Part shown: one piece after another, positions 6,401 to 6,668 of the stretch
Position numbering within the stretch: position 1 is the first letter of the stretch
Layout of the letters: every line of letters starts with the position of its first letter
NCBI GenBank assembly: GCA_026398575.1
Contig: JAPLSP010000486.1
Location: 1-6,668 of the forward strand
Direction of reading: 5' to 3'
Origin: Candidatus Sumerlaeota bacterium
GTDB lineage: Bacteria; Sumerlaeota; Sumerlaeia; JADFCT01
DNA: 6,668 nucleotides
Notes under the pieces: model-generated
What the model was told of the DNA's origin: nothing
What the model saw: only the letters and a program-made list of their open reading frames with translations
Databases searched by the model: none
Program-made: the position numbers and the translations under genes

Positions 6401-6531
6401 ATATTGACTGGGTCGGCCGGAGAATTCTTGACGGGCGGCGCGTCTCCCAACTGGGATACTTGCGCGTGCGCGGTAGCGCCAATTACAGCAGCTACCAGCG
6501 CGAACAAGGCATATCTCCAACACTTCATCAT
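1..6531 (-). CDS. Giant secreted modular protein: Kelch propeller, WSxWS Fn3-like units, InlB-like repeats, cohesin-dockerin-cohesin tail (3' partial)
   Basis: An open frame of 2177 codons runs from the ATG at 6529-6531 to the window edge with no stop. The start is chosen because a GGAGGG Shine-Dalgarno sequence lies 5 bases upstream and a good Sec signal peptide follows at once; a second ATG directly after it is a possible alternative. Module order by residue: signal peptide 1-23; WSxWS Fn3-like unit 38-146; six Kelch repeats 148-573; InlB-like 574-649; WSxWS unit 653-761; duplicated InlB-InlB-WSxWS blocks 769-1061 and 1068-1360; Pro/Thr linker 1361-1399; WSxWS units 1400-1506, 1507-1620 and 1623-1735; classical Fn3 1736-1828; cohesin-like 1832-1970; dockerin 1973-2033; cohesin-like 2036 onward. 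No enzyme domain was recognised. I infer an exported scaffold or adhesion protein. No membrane anchor, sorting signal or C-terminus is visible because the gene is cut. The exact substrate or partner is unknown. Confidence 0.95.
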   Translation of the reverse strand, partial: MMKCWRYALFALVAAVIGATAHAQVSQLGDAPPVKNSPADPVNIAPADGAVDVTITPMLRSSAFSDTDTSVTHAASQWQVRAATSPGDWSVTVYDSATDTFNRTSLLLDTGVLSYDTVYYWRVRHENSDNLWSAWSLPTSFKTVTATTGNWTWMKEPASGYGIYGTLGTPATDNTPGGRTYVDTWMDGAGALWLFGGYVKYGYYGYVYNDLWKFDPATRQWTWMKGANTYNQSGTYGTRGTPAAANTPGARYGAVSWRDTSGNLWLFGGHGYDAWGTDGELNDLWKYEPATGNWTWMKGANTINQIGTYGTLGSPAAANAPGGRDGAVSWTDGSGSLWLFGGYGYDAWGNFSYLNDLWKYTSATGNWTWMKGADTINQSGSYGTLGTPGAANTPGSRRYGGSWADGSGALWLFGGLGYGATGSGNLNDLWKYDPATGNWTWMKGSDAPDVGTYGTLGTPAAGNTPGGRTNVTSWPDGSGILWLFGGWDNYGILNDLWKYDLTTGNWTWMKGSNTVNASGTYGSLGTPDPANTPRALEGAAGWTDGSGVLWLFGGGWTDSYNSYFFNDLWRFEVMHAVSFQTDGTAGATLGGTTPQAVNHAANCTAVTANAPAGWIFVKWTQGAVDYSTANPLTVTNVSESMTLTAFFALHPNVPPNSPTNTSPSDGATDVSLMPTLQSSAFSDPDTSDTHAASQWQVRASTSPGDWSVTVYDSTTDTLNRTSLTPGAGVLNYNKTYIWRVRHLDNHGAWSAWSAPTSFTTVLPPPPPAYPLTMNSFNPNSGVAITVTPLDNNSLGDGTTTFTRLYDQNTTVTLTAPATAGANSFKEWDLNGSLYFSGPTINYTVVSTATLTAVYETPAVTTYTLTVASINPAGGVSISVSPADNVGQANGNTLFTRVYNDGTTVTLTAPATVGTNTFLRWDKDGSLFSMAASVNVAITANMTMTAVFAIAANTAPNSPTNIIPSNGATSTSLTPMLQSSAFSDPDAGDTHAASQWQARASTSPGDWSITVYDSTTDTMHLTSVTLGAGVLNYNTTYIWRVRHQDNHGAWSAWSAPTSFTTILPPPPVYPLTMNSINPDSGVAITVTPLDNDGLGNGMTTFTRLYNRNTTVTLTAAAVAGANSFKEWDLDGSLYFSGPTINYTVVSTATLTAVYETPAVTTYTLTVASINPASGVIIAISPNDNSGNGAGPTPASRVYNHGTTVTLTAPAMTGTNTFLRWDKDGSLFSMAASVNVAITANMTMTAVFAIAANTAPTSPTNIIPSNGAAGTSLTPTLQSSAFSDLDAGDAHAASQWQVRASSSPGDWSMMVYDSTTDTMHLTSVTLGAGVLNYNTTYLWRARYQDNHVAWSAWSTPTSFTTVLAPPTPSPTLAPTPSLTPTPTPTPTPTRHPTPSPTPLPPYAPQNILPADNASSVSPQVLLQVSAFRDPNPLDTHAASQWQIRLTTSPLTYSSPAFDSGERSDALTSITLSAGYLGYKTSYHWRARHKDNTGLWSGWSAETRFITEDSGTPFAPDRPVNLSPAAGLLDVALTPTLLASVFRDANVGDILAATHWQIRAGLDPADYSSPSYDTGEMPGAQTSRAIAGGYLNYETLYYWRVCYMDQTGLWSAWSEETSFKTVAAPVSNRTPSRPVNKDPKDGQAGVSVTPLLMVEDFSDPDTGDYMTAMQWRIRRDTSPDYANPAYDSGVVQTNQTVHQVPPARLSDHTIYYWQARWCDSRGAWSEWSLETWLKTRDAGSLESPSGLRAAAGAKSVWLTWMLHTNKQVKGYRLYRATALAGSYQVVNSDLICNTEYMDKNLTPGTTYYYRLAAVTASGVESEWTAAVAALTGATRVFMTSARGFAGTSVTQRVTIDNPNDVSGQTFSMEVFYDPAMMYPLAVRPTALTEAFGIIWNEAPNSGVVRAGGLGNDVQITGEGNVLEIDYMIRSTAVDWSQSICRFGEVILDYLLTPTQLQHLEIDNTATASLTVAKPILWGDVDGNGKVQITDAAVLRMIVLGTLTPTTEQIEAGDMNGDRLLDSADVVLLMRYAIRGRVSDPARLALKAADQPAAYRVSWGAQTDLAPGRSTVPLRIDHLAGVSGMDLAFNFDDARLRLESIAPGGACDFRGLNWSVTSGQARLVFDNRASVDTDFSGDLAVLTFQSIGGDWTQTPLMPAKLKCAGDDGVNLARSHSVTMDE
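433..615 (-). other. Dockerin type I domain (residues 1973-2033)
   Basis: Two duplicated F-hand calcium loops are complete. Loop 1 has Asp1976, Asp1978, Asn1980 and Asp1987 (DVDGNGKVQITD), and loop 2 has Asp2010, Asn2012, Asp2014 and Asp2021 (DMNGDRLLDSAD). Each is followed by a helix: AAVLRMIVLG and VVLLMRYAIRG. The W-G-D-V-D-G-N-G start and about 60-residue length fit the family. Dockerins bind cohesins in a calcium-dependent way. At the recognition positions 10 and 11 of each loop the residues are Ile-Thr and Ser-Ala, so the two faces are not equivalent. Confidence 0.92.
622..1038 (-). other. Cohesin-like domain 1 (residues ~1832-1970)
   Basis: The segment starts RVFMTSARGFAGTSVTQRVTIDNPNDVSG and continues with a strand-rich pattern: SMEVFYDPAMM, an EAFGIIWN segment, GVVRAGGLG and NVLEIDYMIRS. 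The order of a V-x-I-x-N strand, a F-x-Y-D-P-x-M segment, a later strand and a final leader to dockerin resembles cohesin/carbohydrate-binding-2-like jelly-roll folds. Assignment as a cohesin rests on this pattern and on the adjoining dockerin, so it is less secure than the dockerin. A plain linker (TVAKP) leads into the dockerin. Confidence 0.55.
1048..1326 (-). other. Fibronectin type III domain (residues 1736-1828)
   Basis: Here the sequence becomes a classical Fn3: ESPSGLRAAAGAKSVWLTW for the A and B strands, KGYRLYRA for strand C, then NTEYMDKNLTPGTTYYYRLAAV for strands E and F, and a last strand before ALT. The L-x-P-G-T-x-Y-x-Y-R-L core is the hallmark of bacterial Fn3 domains. The full WSxWS is absent; only SEWT appears at that place. 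The domain probably spaces the cohesin-dockerin tail from the rest. Confidence 0.85.
1327..1665 (-). other. WSxWS Fn3-like unit 7 (residues ~1623-1735)
   Basis: It begins TPSRPVNKDPKDGQAG and has FSDPDTGDYMTAMQWRIR, YANPAYDSG, YYWQARWCDSRGAWSEWS and a closing TWLKTRDA. The WSxWS lies at 1721-1725. It is the most diverged of the seven units and directly precedes the classical Fn3 domain. Confidence 0.62.
1672..2013 (-). other. WSxWS Fn3-like unit 6 (residues ~1507-1620)
   Basis: It begins after SGTPFAPDRPVNLSPAAG and has FRDANVGDILAATHWQIR, YSSPSYDTGE, YYWRVCYMDQTGLWSAWS and TSFKTV. The WSxWS lies at 1607-1611. A Cys replaces the second Arg of the usual WRVR ladder. Confidence 0.64.
2014..2334 (-). 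other. WSxWS Fn3-like unit 5 (residues ~1400-1506)
   Basis: It begins YAPQNILPADNASS and has FRDPNPLDTHAASQWQIR, YSSPAFDSGE, YHWRARHKDNTGLWSGWS and TRFITED. The WSxWS lies at 1493-1497. The SSPAFDSGE segment groups it with units 6 and 7 rather than units 1-4. Confidence 0.66.
2335..2451 (-). repeat. Pro/Thr-rich linker encoded by GGCGTT-type hexanucleotide repeats (residues 1361-1399)
   Basis: The protein reads as alternating Pro-Thr with Ser, Leu and Ala, including an unbroken (PT)5 stretch at 1378-1387. The plus strand shows tandem GGCGTT/GGTGTT/GGCGTC hexamers. Pro/Thr linkers separate domains in many secreted and cellulosomal proteins and are often O-glycosylated. Here it divides the recently duplicated N-terminal half from the more diverged C-terminal half. 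The hexamer array is prone to in-frame length change. Confidence 0.85.
2452..2778 (-). other. WSxWS Fn3-like unit 4 (residues ~1252-1360)
   Basis: This unit closes duplication copy 2. It has PTNIIPSNGA, FSDLDAGDAHAASQWQVR, YLWRARYQDNHVAWSAWS and PTSFTTV, with WSxWS at 1348-1352. It is followed by the Pro/Thr-rich linker rather than by another InlB-like pair. Confidence 0.7.
2782..3330 (-). other. Pair of InlB-like repeat domains A2 and B2 (residues ~1068-1250)
   Basis: This is the second copy of the A-B pair, starting YPLTMNSINPDSG and YTLTVASINPASG. A2 is close to A1 throughout. B2 matches B1 except for residues 1171-1194, where the loop after the first strand reads SPNDNSGNGAG in place of SPADNVGQANG and the following four residues also differ. 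It ends in TAVFAIAAN, as does B1. Confidence 0.65.
3349..3675 (-). other. WSxWS Fn3-like unit 3 (residues ~953-1061)
   Basis: It carries the shared landmarks PTNIIPSNGA, FSDPDAGDTHAASQWQAR, YDSTTDT, YIWRVRHQDNHGAWSAWS and TSFTT, with WSxWS at 1049-1053. It is the C-terminal part of duplication copy 1 and is nearly identical to unit 4. A four-proline run (1063-1066) links it to the next InlB-like domain. Confidence 0.7.
3679..4227 (-). other. Pair of InlB-like repeat domains A1 and B1 (residues ~769-951)
   Basis: Domain A1 starts YPLTMNSFNPNSG and B1 starts YTLTVASINPAGG. Both contain a strand followed by P-x-D-N, a Gly/Asn-rich loop, F-T-R-x-Y, the run TTVTLTAPAT, a W-D-x-(D/N)-G-S-L segment and a terminal TAVY or TAVF. 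This matches the bacterial repeat type with SPxDNxGxGNGTTPFTRxY that I associate with divergent InlB B-repeats. Each is about 90 residues. A1 ends YETPAVTT, immediately followed by B1. Confidence 0.65.
4249..4575 (-). other. WSxWS Fn3-like unit 2 (residues ~653-761)
   Basis: It begins PPNSPTNTSPSDGATDVS and contains FSDPDTSDTHAASQWQVR, YIWRVRH and WSAWS at 749-753, closing with PTSFTTV. It is clearly related to units 3 and 4, but its DNA is visibly more diverged from them than they are from each other. It looks like the older member outside the recent duplication. A proline run (763-767) joins it to the next InlB-like domain. Confidence 0.7.
4585..4812 (-). other. Divergent InlB B-repeat-like domain (residues 574-649)
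   Basis: Directly after the propeller comes a segment with VSFQTDGTAGATLGG, then NHAANCTAVTANAPAGW, FVKWT, and NPLTVTNV...MTLTAFFA. The pattern of a VTF-like strand, Gly-rich turn, Ala-Pro-x-Gly-aromatic-x-F-x-x-W and terminal (L/I)TAxFA is typical of the divergent InlB B-repeat family (beta-grasp-like, often in tandem in secreted bacterial proteins). It belongs to a different subtype from the DN-x-G-x-G repeats further on. It likely acts as a spacer or adhesive module. Confidence 0.72.
4813..6090 (-). repeat. Six Kelch-type repeats, predicted six-bladed beta-propeller (residues 148-573)
   Basis: The segment NWTWMK (once RQWTWMK) occurs six times, with its first Trp at residues 151, 221, 294, 367, 439 and 506. 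Each is followed by a GTYGT-like segment, TPGxR, LWLFGG and NDLWKY/F/R. The six LWLFGG cores carry the Gly-Gly typical of Kelch repeats, and the repeat length is 67-73 residues. The DNA period is about 201-219 bases. The region starts with an isolated TTGNWTW strand and ends at NDLWRFE without that strand, so the N-terminal strand probably completes the last blade. Kelch propellers usually bind proteins or carbohydrates; the ligand here is unknown. Confidence 0.88.
6094..6420 (-). other. WSxWS Fn3-like unit 1 (residues ~38-146)
   Basis: This unit follows the signal peptide after a short spacer. It shows the signature shared by seven units in this protein: PADGAVDV near the start, FSDTDTSVTHAASQWQVR in the middle, then YYWRVRH, WSAWS (132-136) and a closing TSFKTV. 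The beta-rich pattern, length of about 105-110 residues and C-terminal WSxWS resemble a fibronectin type III fold. It leads directly into the first Kelch strand (TTGNWTW). Confidence 0.7.
6463..6531 (-). other. Sec signal peptide (residues 1-23)
   Basis: The N-terminus begins MMKCWR, giving a short positive n-region (K3, R6). An uninterrupted hydrophobic stretch from Tyr7 to Ala19 follows, then the cleavage-like box Ala21-His22-Ala23 before Gln24. This is a textbook AxA signal peptidase I site. Cys4 lies before the hydrophobic core, so it is not a lipobox cysteine. The mature protein should be exported and begin QVSQLGD. Confidence 0.88.
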
Positions 6532-6536
6532 CCGAT

Positions 6537-6542
6537 CCCTCC
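6537..6542 (-). promoter_or_regulatory. Shine-Dalgarno sequence of the giant gene
   Basis: On the minus strand the sequence reads GGAGGG, five bases upstream of the first ATG and eight upstream of the second ATG. Both spacings are usable. It supports initiation at this ATG pair and agrees with the signal peptide that follows. Confidence 0.8.
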
Positions 6543-6548
6543 GATTCG

Positions 6549-6576
6549 ATTATATTTCCATCAGTTACGCCACCAA
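6549..6576 (-). promoter_or_regulatory. Possible sigma-70-like promoter
   Basis: A perfect TATAAT on the minus strand occupies 6549-6554. A weak TTGGTG, matching three of six bases of TTGACA, lies 16 bases upstream at 6571-6576. The surrounding bases are locally AT-rich. The predicted transcription start would fall at about 6541-6543, on the Shine-Dalgarno itself, leaving an unusually short leader of about a dozen bases. The hexamer may therefore be a chance match, with the real promoter further upstream or the gene belonging to an operon. Confidence 0.3.
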
Positions 6577-6666
6577 TCCCTTTCTTGCGTGCCGCGCGCC
6601 ATGACCCTCAGACGCTTCATCATCCATCCCATCCACCATTTTCCGATATCGTCGCACTCGTCTCAT
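6565..6666 (-). CDS. Possible tail of an upstream reading frame, unknown product
   Basis: A minus-strand frame enters from the right edge and ends at TAA (6565-6567), 33 bases before the giant gene's ATG. Its visible part is 33 residues if counted from the ATG at 6664-6666. It begins with basic residues (MRRVRRYRK), has an acidic middle (DGMDDEASEG) and ends ARKGLVA. No family is recognisable. It could be the C-terminus of an upstream same-strand gene, in which case the giant gene may be its operon partner. It could equally be a chance open frame, and no ribosome binding site can be checked because the window ends. Confidence 0.22.
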   Translation of the reverse strand: MRRVRRYRKMVDGMDDEASEGHGARHARKGLVA

Positions 6667-6668
6667 AT

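Larger units (their letters stand above)
6532..6668. other. Upstream region of the giant gene
   Basis: These 137 bases contain the Shine-Dalgarno, the candidate promoter and the possible upstream frame tail listed separately. I see no tRNA, no convincing hairpin terminator, no riboswitch core and no clear direct or inverted repeat operator here. Confidence 0.5.

Overview
The window is dominated by one very long reading frame on the minus strand. It opens at an ATG at 6529-6531 and runs without a stop to base 1, so at least 2177 codons are present and the 3' end lies outside the window. I checked the frame at many points along the window, using the tryptophan codons of the repeated WSxWS motifs and both ends, and it never shifts. 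The long plus-strand frames and the other minus-strand frames are shadows of this gene, caused by GC-rich repetitive coding sequence.

The product is a secreted, repeat-built modular protein. From the N-terminus it has: a Sec signal peptide (residues 1-23); a fibronectin-III-like unit ending in WSxWS; six Kelch-type repeats of about 67-73 residues (148-573), likely a six-bladed beta-propeller; a divergent InlB B-repeat-like domain (574-649); a second WSxWS unit; a tandemly duplicated block of about 300 residues, each copy made of two InlB-like domains and one WSxWS unit; a Pro/Thr-rich linker (1361-1399); three more diverged WSxWS units; a classical fibronectin type III domain (1736-1828); a cohesin-like domain; a two-loop dockerin type I domain (1973-2033); and a second cohesin-like domain that runs off the edge. 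No catalytic domain was recognised. The modules suggest an extracellular scaffold, adhesion or binding protein that may bind calcium and assemble with cohesin- or dockerin-bearing partners.

The right-hand 137 bases (6532-6668) hold the gene's Shine-Dalgarno sequence, a perfect TATAAT hexamer of uncertain meaning, and the possible tail of an upstream same-strand reading frame.

The organism is a bacterium with fairly GC-rich DNA. Kelch repeats of the LWLFGG...LNDLWKY type, InlB-like repeats, WSxWS Fn3-like units and a cohesin/dockerin pair together remind me of giant secreted proteins from Planctomycetota, Verrucomicrobiota, Sumerlaeota, Hydrogenedentota and similar environmental lineages. That assignment is an impression, not something the window proves. 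The most notable points are the cohesin-dockerin-cohesin tail, the cytokine-receptor-like WSxWS signature in seven units, and a recent 0.9-kb in-frame duplication containing one sharply diverged 69-base patch.
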